From Micavibrio sp. (lineage in GTDB: Bacteria > Pseudomonadota > Alphaproteobacteria > Micavibrionales > Micavibrionaceae): 30,407 nucleotides of DNA. Under the pieces are notes generated by a model, which did no database searches, was not told the DNA's origin, and was given only the letters and a program-made list of their open reading frames with translations. This document shows, piece by piece, positions 1 through 8,180 of this stretch (the first letter of the stretch is position 1; every line of letters starts with the position of its first letter). A program made the translations under genes and the position numbers. Location of the stretch: assembly GCA_030824805.1 (NCBI GenBank), contig JAPJRC010000024.1, positions 1 to 30,407 of the forward strand, given 5' to 3'.

Positions 1-92
1 GGAGCTGTGGCCGAGAGGCTGAAGGCAACGGTTTGCTAAATCGTCATACGGGTTATACCGTATCGAGGGTTCGAATCCCTCCGGCTCCGCCA
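1..92 (+). tRNA. tRNA-Ser (anticodon GCU)
   Basis: A complete class II tRNA. The 7-bp acceptor stem pairs positions 1-7 with 82-88, with discriminator G89 and an encoded CCA at 90-92. The anticodon stem 28-32/40-44 encloses a 7-base loop with GCT at 35-37, so it reads AGC and AGU serine codons. A long variable arm (ATACGG pairing with CCGTAT) is typical of tRNA-Ser, and the T arm GAGGG/CCCTC carries the TTCGAAT loop. A short T-run at 96-100 follows. Its promoter lies outside the window. The gtrA-like gene begins only 22 bases downstream. Confidence 0.97.
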
Positions 93-114
93 CTCTTTTT
101 ACGAGCTAATATAA

Positions 115-522
115 ATGCCCTTAAAAATTCCCGCATACCAGGACCTCTGGCAGATTTTCCGCTTCGGGATCGTCGGCATTGTCGCGACGCTCGTCCATAT
201 GGGGGTGGCGACGCTGCTGAGTATGACCACTGAAATTCCCCTGGTCCTCATAAACACCCTGGCTTTTCTGGTGGCATTCGGATTTTCATTCTGTGGGCAT
301 TATTACTGGACATTCTCCCGCCAGTCAGAATACGGGCGCAGCCTCGTCCGCTTCTTTCTAGTTGCCTTAACAGGATTGTTGGCCAGCACATTACTTTTGA
401 GTGTTCTAATAAAACTCGATTTTGCTAACGATGTCACAAAACTCGTCATATCGATTGTGATCATACCGGTGGTCACATATTATATGGGAAAATTATGGGC
501 TTTCAGGGCCAAAGAAATTTAA
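115..522 (+). CDS. GtrA family membrane protein (lipid-linked sugar flippase-like)
   Basis: A 135-residue protein with four hydrophobic segments and the GtrA-family start pattern, with FRFGIVGIVAT near residues 15-25 and a later Y-W-T-F-S segment after the second helix. GtrA proteins are small four-helix inner-membrane proteins thought to flip undecaprenyl-phosphate-linked sugars to the periplasm, working with a GtrB-type transferase. That partner is the next gene, whose longer possible start overlaps this one. The start at 115 has only a weak purine stretch (ACGAG) upstream, and the gene may be co-transcribed with the tRNA. The sugar moved cannot be read from the sequence. Confidence 0.85.
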   Translation: MPLKIPAYQDLWQIFRFGIVGIVATLVHMGVATLLSMTTEIPLVLINTLAFLVAFGFSFCGHYYWTFSRQSEYGRSLVRFFLVALTGLLASTLLLSVLIKLDFANDVTKLVISIVIIPVVTYYMGKLWAFRAKEI

Positions 523-530
523 GTGAGAGC

Positions 531-1511
531 ATGATGGAACAAACCGCCTACCAACAACGCAGACAAAAAAAGCTTTCCATCATTTGCCCTGTTTTAAACG
601 AAGAAGAAGTAATCCCGCTGTTTATCAAAGAGCTTGTCCCGTACCTACAGACAGCCATTAAACCTCTTGGCAACGGCGCAGACTATGAAATCATATTTGT
701 GGATGACGGCTCCACCGACAACACATATCCTATTATATACGGCCTCTCTCTAAACGATCCGCGCATCAAATGCGTAAGTTTCTCCAGAAACTTTGGCAAA
801 GAGGCAGCGCTCTCCGCCGGTATGAAAAATGCCACGGGCGATGCCGTAATTCCTATAGACGTCGATCTTCAAGACCCGCCGGAACTCGTCATCAAGATGG
901 TGGAGGAATGGGTTAAAGGCGCGGATGTCGTCAACGCAATGCGCGTGGACCGCACATCCGATAGCTGGATAAAACGCAGCACGGCTTCATGGTTCTATGA
1001 CGTGTACAACAAAATGTCTGACCGCCCGATACCGACCAATGTCGGTGATTATCGCCTGCTTGATCGCAAAGTTGTCGACGCGGTGTGCAAGCTGAACGAG
1101 CATAATCGCTTTATGAAGGCACTATTCTCATGGGTCGGATTCAAGCAGGTGTCTCTGGAATATGTGCGGCAGGAACGCGTGGCGGGCACATCAAAGTTCC
1201 GTTACTGGAAGCTATGGAACTTCGCGCTTGATGGGATCACCGCCTCTACCACAACGCCGCTGCGTGCCTGGACGTATATCGGTCTTGCCCTGTTTGTAAG
1301 CACGCTGCTCTATGCGCTGTACATCGTTGTTCAAACCATAATCCATGGCATCGATGTTCCGGGTTATGCGTCACTGATGGTTGTCATTCTGCTCATGGGT
1401 TCATTCAATTTTCTGTCGCTTGGCATACTCGGTGAATATGTGGGGCGCATTGCCGAAGAAGTGCGCGACCGTCCTTTGTATATCGTACGCGACAAGATCG
1501 GGCTAAACTAA
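531..1511 (+). CDS. Family 2 glycosyltransferase, GtrB/DPM1-like
   Basis: A 326-residue protein with an N-terminal GT-A catalytic domain. The PVLNEEE nucleotide-binding strand is near residue 20, VDDGSTDN near residue 57, and the metal-binding DVDLQDPPE motif near residue 122. Two membrane helices lie in the last 90 residues, ending in the GEYVGRIAEEVRDRP segment typical of bactoprenol glucosyltransferases. Such enzymes move a sugar from a nucleotide donor to undecaprenyl phosphate on the cytoplasmic face. The ATG at 531 (or 534) is preferred because homology starts near residue 14. An in-frame ATG at 495 would overlap gtrA by 28 bases. One base separates its stop from the next start, so gtrA, this gene and the next form an operon. 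Confidence 0.88.
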   Translation: MMEQTAYQQRRQKKLSIICPVLNEEEVIPLFIKELVPYLQTAIKPLGNGADYEIIFVDDGSTDNTYPIIYGLSLNDPRIKCVSFSRNFGKEAALSAGMKNATGDAVIPIDVDLQDPPELVIKMVEEWVKGADVVNAMRVDRTSDSWIKRSTASWFYDVYNKMSDRPIPTNVGDYRLLDRKVVDAVCKLNEHNRFMKALFSWVGFKQVSLEYVRQERVAGTSKFRYWKLWNFALDGITASTTTPLRAWTYIGLALFVSTLLYALYIVVQTIIHGIDVPGYASLMVVILLMGSFNFLSLGILGEYVGRIAEEVRDRPLYIVRDKIGLN

Positions 1512-1512
1512 C

Positions 1513-3072
1513 ATGCTCTCGAAAATGGTTTTGTCTGTCTGGATGCCTCTGGCACTCATAGCCGTGTTGGCTTTGACATTGAGGCTCTACGGTATTGGCG
1601 ACAAACCTTTATGGCTCGACGAAGCCTTCAGCGTATGGTTCTCCGATCAAAGCTGGTCGTACCTATGGAATGAGGTACCCAAGTTTGAAACGCATCCGCC
1701 TCTTTATTATAGCCTGCTGAAAATCTGGCGCACCTTCGGGTCTGACGAAGGCACGCTTCGTTTGCTCTCACTTGCTCTAAACATGCTGACGCTTCCGGTA
1801 CTATATCGGTGTGGAACGCTGATAGGCGGAGCCAACGGCAAACAAATCGGCCTGCTGGCATGCTTCTATTTTGCAACATCGTACTGGCAACTTAATTTTT
1901 CGCAGGATGCGCGCCCATACACGATGTTCATGTTCTTTTACGCCGCGGCGCTTCTTTGCAGCCTCTGGATTGTAAAAACACCTGAAAAATCCCTTATACC
2001 TTTTTACCAAAGCAAATACGGCCTTGTCTGGTTTGCGCTTGGCGCGTCGCTTGGACTTTTGCAATGGTCGCACAATCTGGGTGTGCTCTATATTTTCGCG
2101 ATAGGCGCTTTTCTCAGCGTATGGTGGATATTCTGGCAGAAGGCAAAGCCATCCATATTTATAAATCTGGCATTCACGGTTGTCATTGCCGTTATCGTTT
2201 ACGCCCCATTCCTTCCCGCCTTCCTAGGCCAGTTCGGCACTGTGCATGGAAACTTCTGGATTACCGAACCAACATTCGAAGACCTATATCGCTATACTGT
2301 CCGTATATACGGCCCATATTTCGAGCTTCCCTATTCCACCTATGCCAAAATAGTGCACACATTCGCCGTTGCGCCGCTCGCGCTTGCGGGACTGCTTTAC
2401 CTTTGGAAGGCTGCTACAAGCAGTCCGGAAAAGCATGGCACGCTCATCCTTCTTATGGCCGCTGCCTTCCTGCCGTGGATATTGTGCGTGGTTCTTACCT
2501 TTCTGGTACAGCCGGTATTTCTGATGCGGCTTCTTATGCCGATGCAACTGCCCTGGCTGCTGATCCTTGCCTGTGGTCCTTTCCTCTTTTATGGGAGAAC
2601 GCGCACCCTCTTGATCGTGATGCAGGCCGTTATCTTTTTATACAGTGCGTGGATATTCCACCAGAACCCGGACATTAATGGTTCACACGGAGAGCGGGTT
2701 TTCAAAGAAGCGCTTATAGAGATTGCTCAGAAAACCGACAAGGATACTCCGGTCCTTACACTGCCCAACGACACGGCCCTTATGCTGGATTATTACAAAC
2801 AACGGCTAAATCTGGACGTGCGCCTGTTGCCACAGCCTTCTCCGTATCCATCGGGCGGTGAAGGCGTAGGTACAATCACGCCCGAAAGCATAGAAAAAAT
2901 GAACGAGGAAATTGAGGGAAGCGACACAGTCTGGCTCATCGCGCGCGGCAGATTGAGCACGCCCAATTACAAGGATCCTGATTTCCTTTTGATAAATTCC
3001 CTCAAGAAACAGTATCGTGAAGAAATTATATCGGACGGCGCGCTGTCGATCAGGGTTTACCGTAAACAATAA
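1513..3072 (+). CDS. GT39/ArnT-like polytopic membrane glycosyltransferase
   Basis: A 519-residue protein with about ten or more hydrophobic segments over residues 1-400 and a soluble C-terminal domain. The first loop carries the acidic motif DKPLWLDEAFS near residue 29, followed by HPPLYY. Both are typical of the PMT/ArnT superfamily (GT39/GT83), which uses a lipid-linked sugar donor in the periplasm. The GtrA-like and GtrB-like genes directly upstream would supply that donor, so this gene probably sets what is glycosylated. The acceptor (LPS, another glycan or protein) cannot be told. The ATG lies one base after the previous stop. Confidence 0.82.
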   Translation: MLSKMVLSVWMPLALIAVLALTLRLYGIGDKPLWLDEAFSVWFSDQSWSYLWNEVPKFETHPPLYYSLLKIWRTFGSDEGTLRLLSLALNMLTLPVLYRCGTLIGGANGKQIGLLACFYFATSYWQLNFSQDARPYTMFMFFYAAALLCSLWIVKTPEKSLIPFYQSKYGLVWFALGASLGLLQWSHNLGVLYIFAIGAFLSVWWIFWQKAKPSIFINLAFTVVIAVIVYAPFLPAFLGQFGTVHGNFWITEPTFEDLYRYTVRIYGPYFELPYSTYAKIVHTFAVAPLALAGLLYLWKAATSSPEKHGTLILLMAAAFLPWILCVVLTFLVQPVFLMRLLMPMQLPWLLILACGPFLFYGRTRTLLIVMQAVIFLYSAWIFHQNPDINGSHGERVFKEALIEIAQKTDKDTPVLTLPNDTALMLDYYKQRLNLDVRLLPQPSPYPSGGEGVGTITPESIEKMNEEIEGSDTVWLIARGRLSTPNYKDPDFLLINSLKKQYREEIISDGALSIRVYRKQ

Positions 3073-3144
3073 TATTTTCTATAAAAGGCCAATTACCCAC
3101 AATCTTCCCTATCCAATAACCGCCATATCGGACAAAATACATAC

Positions 3145-3717
3145 ATGTCGATATTCGAGAAAAAACAGCTTCCGTACGATCTCAGCAGTTTCACCATTCT
3201 GGTTGTTGAAGATTCAGAGCATATGCAGACCTTGATAACCTCCATGCTGAAAGTTTTCGGCGTGGGCGAGATACTGGCATGCGCGAATGCAAAAGAGGCC
3301 ATAGAGCTCCTTACCGTTCTTCAGGCCAGCAAGAAAAGCAAATACCTTTCAAGCGTCGATATCGTGCTAACCGACTGGTTGATGCCCAAAGGCGATGGCG
3401 AAGAACTTTTGCAATGGATACGCAACAATGAAAAAGACACCATCCGCTTTCTACCCATCATCGTTATAAGCGGATATACAACGCAATATATCGCCACCAG
3501 AGCGCGCGATCTTGGCGCGAACGAAACGCTTGTAAAACCTATTTCCGGCACCAGTCTTGCCGCCAGAATATGTTCGGTAATTGACAACCCACGCCCATTT
3601 ATAAAATCGCCCAATTATTTTGGTCCAGATCGCAGAAGGCAGGATATACCGTATAACGGTCCGGAACGCCGTGTGCTCGAAATGGAAATTATTCAGATCA
3701 AAAAATCTATTGAGTAG
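3145..3717 (+). CDS. CheY-like response regulator with GPDRR/GPERR tail
   Basis: A 190-residue protein. The receiver domain covers residues 16-148: E22-D23 acidic pocket, phospho-acceptor D77 in LTDWLMP, S109 and K131 in LVKP. There is no DNA-binding or enzymatic output domain. The tail (about 150-176) reads PRPFIKS then FGPDRRR and NGPERR, a double basic motif I recognise from many alphaproteobacterial single-domain regulators; its function is not known to me. The Hpt-like gene starts 14 bases downstream, which suggests a phosphorelay pair. Upstream is a 72-base gap after the glycosyltransferase operon. No clear Shine-Dalgarno precedes the ATG. Confidence 0.85.
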   Translation: MSIFEKKQLPYDLSSFTILVVEDSEHMQTLITSMLKVFGVGEILACANAKEAIELLTVLQASKKSKYLSSVDIVLTDWLMPKGDGEELLQWIRNNEKDTIRFLPIIVISGYTTQYIATRARDLGANETLVKPISGTSLAARICSVIDNPRPFIKSPNYFGPDRRRQDIPYNGPERRVLEMEIIQIKKSIE

Positions 3718-3731
3718 CCGGGGAAAGACAC

Positions 3732-4223
3732 ATGAAGGTCGAAGTATATAAACTGGTCAACCGCCTCAAACAACGCATGGGCGTTCGCTTCGAGAAGCAG
3801 GAATCCGGCTTTATTGATACCAAAATCATAGAGGAAGCCGACAGGCTGATCGCGGAGGCGTGCGAAACCTCGCCCGAGCTTATCCGGAAAAATCTGGAAG
3901 CCCTTACATCGTTGTGGAACGAGATAAAGGAAACGCCGGTTTCACCGGAAAGAGAAAACGCCATACAAAAAATATTCACACTGGCGCACGAGATTAAAGA
4001 TCTGAGCACAATGTGTAATTATGATTTGATGGCATATTTCGCGGAATCTTTGCGGGATTATATCGGGCGTACGGATTTGAACATAAAGGCCCAGATCATT
4101 ATCACACAGGCCCATGTGGACGCGCTGCAGATTGTTCATCGCAAGGGATACCGGAAAGACGCCGGCCCCGAAGCCGAAGAACTGAAGCGCATGGTAAAAA
4201 TGGCCATCGATAAATATCAATAA
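3732..4223 (+). CDS. Hpt-like phosphotransfer protein paired with the response regulator
   Basis: A 163-residue, mostly helical protein. Residues 82-105 read like a histidine phosphotransfer helix: LAHEIKDLS with candidate phospho-histidine H86 and K89, then NYDLMAYFAESL. The family pattern is AHxxKG; here a D replaces the glycine after the lysine. The gene directly follows a CheY-like regulator with the same 14-base spacing expected of one transcript, and GGGG lies 8 bases before the ATG. The role as phosphodonor or acceptor for that regulator is inferred. No histidine kinase is visible in the window. The gene ends three bases before the convergent greB stop. Confidence 0.62.
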   Translation: MKVEVYKLVNRLKQRMGVRFEKQESGFIDTKIIEEADRLIAEACETSPELIRKNLEALTSLWNEIKETPVSPERENAIQKIFTLAHEIKDLSTMCNYDLMAYFAESLRDYIGRTDLNIKAQIIITQAHVDALQIVHRKGYRKDAGPEAEELKRMVKMAIDKYQ

Positions 4224-4226
4224 CGA

Positions 4227-4787
4227 TCACTCGATCACGTATTCGATATCGACAACCTCGATTGTCTCTACCCCAAATTCCGTCCGCACATTCACTTCAT
4301 CGCCAACACGGGATTTCATCAACGCTTTGCCGACAGGCGATTGCCAGTTTATTTTGCCTTTTGCCATATCGGCTTCGTCCACACCCACCAGTTTCACGGT
4401 AACTTCGCTGTCATCCGCGCGCGCGTATGTTACGGTCGCGCCGAAGAAGACCTGTTCAATCCCCTGCTGACGACGCGGATCGACGACCTCCGCACTTTCC
4501 GTTCTCTTTGTGAGGTAACGAATGCGGCGGTCAATCTCGCGCAGGCGCTTTTTATTATAGAGGTAATCGCCGTTTTCAGAACGATCGCCATTGCCTGCTG
4601 CCCACGAAACAATTTCTGTAATGCGCGGACGCTCTTCACGAAGCAGCCAGTTCAGTTCAGTCGCCAGAACATTATACCCGTCTGGGGTCATGTAATTCTT
4701 GGTCCCTGCAGGAAGAATTTCTTGCTCAGGTTCTTCGAAGTCCTCCGGTCCTTCGCCGTCGCCTTCTTTGGTAAAAGCCTTGCTCAT
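4227..4787 (-). CDS. greB: Transcription elongation factor GreB
   Basis: A 186-residue protein. After an acidic N-terminal stretch, residues 35-110 form the coiled coil with the GreA/GreB tip motif GDRSENGDY. Its acidic residues coordinate the second magnesium in RNA polymerase and stimulate cleavage of backtracked RNA. The segment LYNKKRLREIDRRIRYL favours GreB over GreA. The C-terminal FKBP-like domain ends with DIEYVIE. I chose the start MSKAFTKE at 4787, with AGGG just upstream, over an in-frame ATG 42 bases earlier that would overlap the divergent gene. Only 29 bases separate it from the preferred start of that gene. Confidence 0.92.
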   Translation of the reverse strand: MSKAFTKEGDGEGPEDFEEPEQEILPAGTKNYMTPDGYNVLATELNWLLREERPRITEIVSWAAGNGDRSENGDYLYNKKRLREIDRRIRYLTKRTESAEVVDPRRQQGIEQVFFGATVTYARADDSEVTVKLVGVDEADMAKGKINWQSPVGKALMKSRVGDEVNVRTEFGVETIEVVDIEYVIE

Positions 4788-4809
4788 GCCCTTTTCATAC
4801 ACGTATGAT
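4780..4809 (+). promoter_or_regulatory. Candidate promoter for the flavoprotein gene, giving a leaderless start
   Basis: TATGAT at 4804-4809 matches the -10 consensus in five of six bases. Counting seven bases on puts transcription start at 4816, next to the ATG at 4817. The -35 candidate TTGCTC at 4780-4785 is weak (18-base spacer) and lies inside greB. Confidence 0.3.
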
Positions 4810-4816
4810 CGCGGGC

Positions 4817-6013
4817 ATGAAAGTGGCAATTGTCGGAGGCGGGCCTGCGGGGCTTATAGCGGCGGAAACACTGGCAAAGGCCGGCGCATCCGTGACGGTC
4901 TACGACCGCAAGCCTTCGGTGGGCCGCAAATTCCTGATGGCGGGGCGCGGCGGCCTCAATCTTACGCATTCAGAACCGCTCGAAGTATTTTTAGGCCGTT
5001 ATTACGAAGCCGAACGATTTATGAAACCGCTTGTCCATGCGTTTACGCCCGAGGATTTGCGCCAGTGGTGCGAAGGCTTGGGACAGGAAACCTTTGTCGG
5101 CTCGAGCGGACGCGTTTTCCCCAAAGCCATGAAAGCCTCCCCCCTGCTTCGCGCATGGCTTTCGCGGCTAAACGATTTGGGCGTGGAGTTCAGGCTGCAA
5201 CGGACATGGCGCGGCTGGGGCGAGGATGCTTCCCTCGCTTTTGAACTTTCCGATGGCACATACGAAACCGACAAACCCGATGCAACGCTGCTTGCGTTGG
5301 GCGGTGCGTCCTGGCCTTCGCTTGGCTCCGACGGCGGATGGCTACAGCTTTTGCACGCGTCGGGCGTTGATATGACACCGCTGCGACCCGCGAATTGTGG
5401 TTTTGAATCGCCATGGTCTTCTTACATCAGCAAGCATGCAGGCACGCCGCTCAAAAACATAAGCTTGTCCATCGGCCAGCACAGCACGCCGGGCGAAATG
5501 ATCATCACTGAGAAAGGCATTGAAGGCGGAGCAGTCTATGCTCTTTCGGCACGCATCCGCGACGAGATACTACACGCCGGAAAAGCTGTGGTCACAATTG
5601 ACCTGCGCCCGAACCAGACTCTGGACGACCTTACGCAGAAACTTTCCCGGGTGCGCGGCCGCCAGTCTTTTTCCACATATATACAAAAACTCGGTTTCAA
5701 CGCTTTGCAGATAGCCCTTATGCGCGAAGCGAATATGGGCGTAAACGATATGTTTCCGGCCGAGCTTGCAAGCCTCATCAAGGCGATCCCCGTGACGCTC
5801 ACAGCCCCTTTTCCTATAGACCGTGCGATCTCGACGGCCGGCGGCATACGCCTGTCGGCCCTCACCACGCGTTTTATGCTGAAAAATATTCCCGGCGTTT
5901 ACGTGGCGGGTGAAATGCTGGACTGGGAAGCCCCGACCGGCGGCTATCTTCTCCAAGGTTGCTTTGCCACAGGTATTGCCGCCGCCAGGGGTATCCTGCA
6001 AAACCTTCGATGA
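4817..6013 (+). CDS. FAD-dependent oxidoreductase of the HI0933/BaiN-like family
   Basis: A 398-residue flavoprotein. The N-terminal Rossmann fold has VAIVGGGPAGL with an acidic D at the end of the second strand. It is followed by GRKFLMAGRGGLNLTHSE, a family hallmark, then a middle domain inserted at about 190-330. A C-terminal FAD motif (GVYVAGEMLDWEAPTGGYLLQGC) closes the fold. This pattern matches the TIGR03862/HI0933 group of uncharacterised flavoproteins, and the substrate is unknown. An in-frame ATG at 4805 exists, but 4817 fits the family start and the nearby -10 element. The gene is divergent from greB and 62 bases ahead of the aminopeptidase gene. Confidence 0.88.
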   Translation: MKVAIVGGGPAGLIAAETLAKAGASVTVYDRKPSVGRKFLMAGRGGLNLTHSEPLEVFLGRYYEAERFMKPLVHAFTPEDLRQWCEGLGQETFVGSSGRVFPKAMKASPLLRAWLSRLNDLGVEFRLQRTWRGWGEDASLAFELSDGTYETDKPDATLLALGGASWPSLGSDGGWLQLLHASGVDMTPLRPANCGFESPWSSYISKHAGTPLKNISLSIGQHSTPGEMIITEKGIEGGAVYALSARIRDEILHAGKAVVTIDLRPNQTLDDLTQKLSRVRGRQSFSTYIQKLGFNALQIALMREANMGVNDMFPAELASLIKAIPVTLTAPFPIDRAISTAGGIRLSALTTRFMLKNIPGVYVAGEMLDWEAPTGGYLLQGCFATGIAAARGILQNLR

Positions 6014-6059
6014 TTGCCCGCGTTATTCGGAAATCCCGCTTTTGAGCACCCGCTTTTGA

Positions 6060-6068
6060 TGGCATACT
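6060..6068 (+). promoter_or_regulatory. Candidate extended -10 element for the aminopeptidase gene
   Basis: TGGCATACT is an extended -10 pattern (TGn followed by CATACT, four of six matches). Its predicted transcription start is 6075, one base before the ATG at 6076. A GGGG run between the two could instead act as a weak ribosome binding site on a longer transcript. Confidence 0.28.
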
Positions 6069-6075
6069 GGGGCTT

Positions 6076-7524
6076 ATGAACAAATCCGCCAGCCCCTATT
6101 TCCATTCCATAGATCCCTCTTTTGCCACAGGCGATGCCGTAAAAACCGTGCCTCTTCGTCTTGTGCGCGCGCAGGACTTCGATGAGTTCAGCACACGCGC
6201 ATCCGGATCTTTTTCCGCGCAAATGGAACAATCGGGCTTCGCCGCACGCGACAGGCAAGTCTGCATCCTGCGCAATGAAAGCGGCGCAATTGCTGAAGTC
6301 TTGGCCGGTGTGACATTCCCGCTGAGCCTATATGCGTTCTCGGCCATACACGAAAAACTGAAGGCGGAATTCTCTGCCGAATTCCTAAAAAACATTGTGT
6401 TTTCTATCGACGGAAGTCTTGGCGTGGAAGATGCCAACAACGCCGCTATTGGATGGGCGCTCGCGGGTTACCGTTTCGACGCGTACAAGAAAGATAAAGG
6501 CAAATCGAACACGGCTGTTCTTGCCTGGCCACAGCAGGCAGATCGCAAACGCGTCGCCGCGATGGTTGAAGCGCTTTGCCTCATTAAAACCCTTATCAAC
6601 ATTCCGCCAAACCATCTTGGCACCGATGAGCTTGCCGACGCAGCGGCACAGGTTGCGCGCCAGAACCGCGCAAGCTTTTCGCGTATAGTGGACAAAGATC
6701 TGCTCGAACAAAATTTTCCTATGATTTATGCGGTAGGGCAAGCATCGCCGCGTCGTCCGCAGCTGATCGATATCAACTGGGGCAACGAAGAAGACCCTGC
6801 GCTGACGCTTGTCGGCAAAGGCATAGTCTTTGACACGGGCGGCCTCGATATCAAACCGCCGCCTTTCATGCTTTTGATGAAAAAAGATATGGGCGGCGCG
6901 GCGCATGTTCTGGGGCTTGCCCATCTGATCATGAGCCTGCAATTGCCGGTGCGTTTGCGTGTGATCATCGCTATAGCGGAAAACGCCGTTGGCGGAGCGG
7001 CATTCCGACCGGGCGATGTGCTTTCCAGCCGCAAAGGTCTGACCGTTGAGGTCAGCGATACGGATGCGGAAGGACGCCTTGTCGTTGCGGATGCTTTGGC
7101 CTACGCCTGCGAAGCGGAAAAGAAGCCAGAACTGATTGTGGATTTCTGCACGCTTACAGGATCGGCACGCGCAGCGCTGGGCTATGACATTCCTGCGTTC
7201 TTTTCCAACAAAGATGCATTGCTCGATGAATTAAAGAATTTCGGACAGGCGAACGAAGACCCTGTATGGCCTCTTCCGCTATGGCAGCCCTATCTCAAGG
7301 AAATGTCCAGCAGCGTTGCTGACCTGAATAATATAGGCTCAGGCAAAGCAGGTGCCGTGCATGGCGCACTTTTCCTGCAGCAGTTTGTTGACAGCTCTAT
7401 CGACTGGATACATCTCGATTGTTATGCCTGGGAACAATCCGGCAAGCCCGGCAGACCGCAAGGCGGCGCTGACACGGGCATGCGCGCAGTGTTTAAACTT
7501 ATCGAGAAACGGTTCGCCGCCTAG
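6076..7524 (+). CDS. M17 leucyl aminopeptidase family protein
   Basis: A 482-residue protein of the two-zinc M17 family. The metal and catalytic residues are visible: K248 and D253 in GKGIVFDTGG, K260, D271 in MKKDMGGAA, and D330/E332/R334 in SDTDAEGRL. In the usual NTDAEGRL signature the first residue is Asn; here it is Asp328. These enzymes release N-terminal amino acids in peptide turnover and usually form hexamers in the cytoplasm. The N-terminal 150 residues are poorly conserved, as is normal. It could be called PepA- or PepB-like, so I leave the symbol blank. Its TAG stop overlaps the stop of the convergent stress-protein gene within a shared CTAG. Confidence 0.92.
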   Translation: MNKSASPYFHSIDPSFATGDAVKTVPLRLVRAQDFDEFSTRASGSFSAQMEQSGFAARDRQVCILRNESGAIAEVLAGVTFPLSLYAFSAIHEKLKAEFSAEFLKNIVFSIDGSLGVEDANNAAIGWALAGYRFDAYKKDKGKSNTAVLAWPQQADRKRVAAMVEALCLIKTLINIPPNHLGTDELADAAAQVARQNRASFSRIVDKDLLEQNFPMIYAVGQASPRRPQLIDINWGNEEDPALTLVGKGIVFDTGGLDIKPPPFMLLMKKDMGGAAHVLGLAHLIMSLQLPVRLRVIIAIAENAVGGAAFRPGDVLSSRKGLTVEVSDTDAEGRLVVADALAYACEAEKKPELIVDFCTLTGSARAALGYDIPAFFSNKDALLDELKNFGQANEDPVWPLPLWQPYLKEMSSSVADLNNIGSGKAGAVHGALFLQQFVDSSIDWIHLDCYAWEQSGKPGRPQGGADTGMRAVFKLIEKRFAA

Positions 7525-8123
7525 AGCGACGAACTTATATCATGTATATGAACTTCGCGGCCGTTTCGCGCACGCATAATACGTATCGCTATTTCTTCGC
7601 GTTCACGGTCCGGAGTTCTAACCCAAAGAAGCAAACCGCCACGTTCTATTTGCTCTTCATAGTGTCGAACATCGCGGTCGCCCATAAGCTTTACAAGAAT
7701 GGCTCCGAGTGTGCCTCCGCCAAGGCCGCCAATGACAGCCGCCGCTATCAGGCCCGGAAATGCAACAGCCCCACCGGCAAGCGCCGCGCCCATAGCGCCG
7801 ACATAAGCCGGAATACCCACCATAGCCGCTGTGCCTATGGTTTTTTCCTCGGGACGCGGTAAAACATCGCGCGGTGTTGCATCGCTTTCCATGGCGACAT
7901 GGGGATCGACGGTTTTGTTGCCGAAAACTTCCATCAGTTCCTCACGCGTGCCCATGACGGATATATCCTGACGCGGGAAAGCAGTTCCTTCCAAATCGCG
8001 TACAGCCGCTTGAAGATCATCGATATTCATAAATACGCCCACTGCTTCGCGCGTGTGGCCTGGCATTGCAGACGGTTGCGGCTGCATGCCGTGCGTAACA
8101 TCCATATTATTGGTATAAATCAT
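7521..8123 (-). CDS. YflT-like general stress protein with glycine-rich membrane segment
   Basis: A 200-residue protein. Residues 25-60 (EAVGVFMNIDDLQAAVRDLEGTAFPRQDISVMG) resemble the heat-induced stress-protein YflT-like domain. Residues 95-140 form a glycine/alanine-rich hydrophobic stretch (glycine-zipper-like) that probably inserts in a membrane. The last 50 residues are charged. The start at 8123 has a perfect AGGAGG at 8129-8134. Family members are often stress-induced, but their biochemical role is not established. A 7-bp hairpin lies just upstream of the ribosome binding site. The gene is 57 bases downstream of the MurC-like gene. Confidence 0.75.
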   Translation of the reverse strand: MIYTNNMDVTHGMQPQPSAMPGHTREAVGVFMNIDDLQAAVRDLEGTAFPRQDISVMGTREELMEVFGNKTVDPHVAMESDATPRDVLPRPEEKTIGTAAMVGIPAYVGAMGAALAGGAVAFPGLIAAAVIGGLGGGTLGAILVKLMGDRDVRHYEEQIERGGLLLWVRTPDREREEIAIRIMRARNGREVHIHDISSSL

Positions 8124-8136
8124 AAAAACCTCCTAT

Positions 8137-8162
8137 GCCTTACTTACAAACGGCCGTAAGGC
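8137..8162 (-). promoter_or_regulatory. Stem-loop in the leader of the stress-protein gene
   Basis: GCCTTAC and GTAAGGC form a perfect 7-bp stem with a 12-base loop. Its arm ends two bases from the AGGAGG site (8129-8134), so folding could affect ribosome access. There is no T-run after it on the minus strand, so it is unlikely to be a simple terminator of the upstream ligase gene. Confidence 0.4.
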
Positions 8163-8180
8163 TGCGAAGTTCCTATACTC

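Noticed and set aside
1..92. Possible phage attachment site at the tRNA 3' end
   Set aside because: No second copy of the tRNA end and no integrase gene are visible in the window, so an att site is not reported as a feature.
2064..2678. A 204-codon frame inside the GT39-like gene
   Set aside because: An out-of-frame reading of a clear membrane transferase; it would have no conserved domain.
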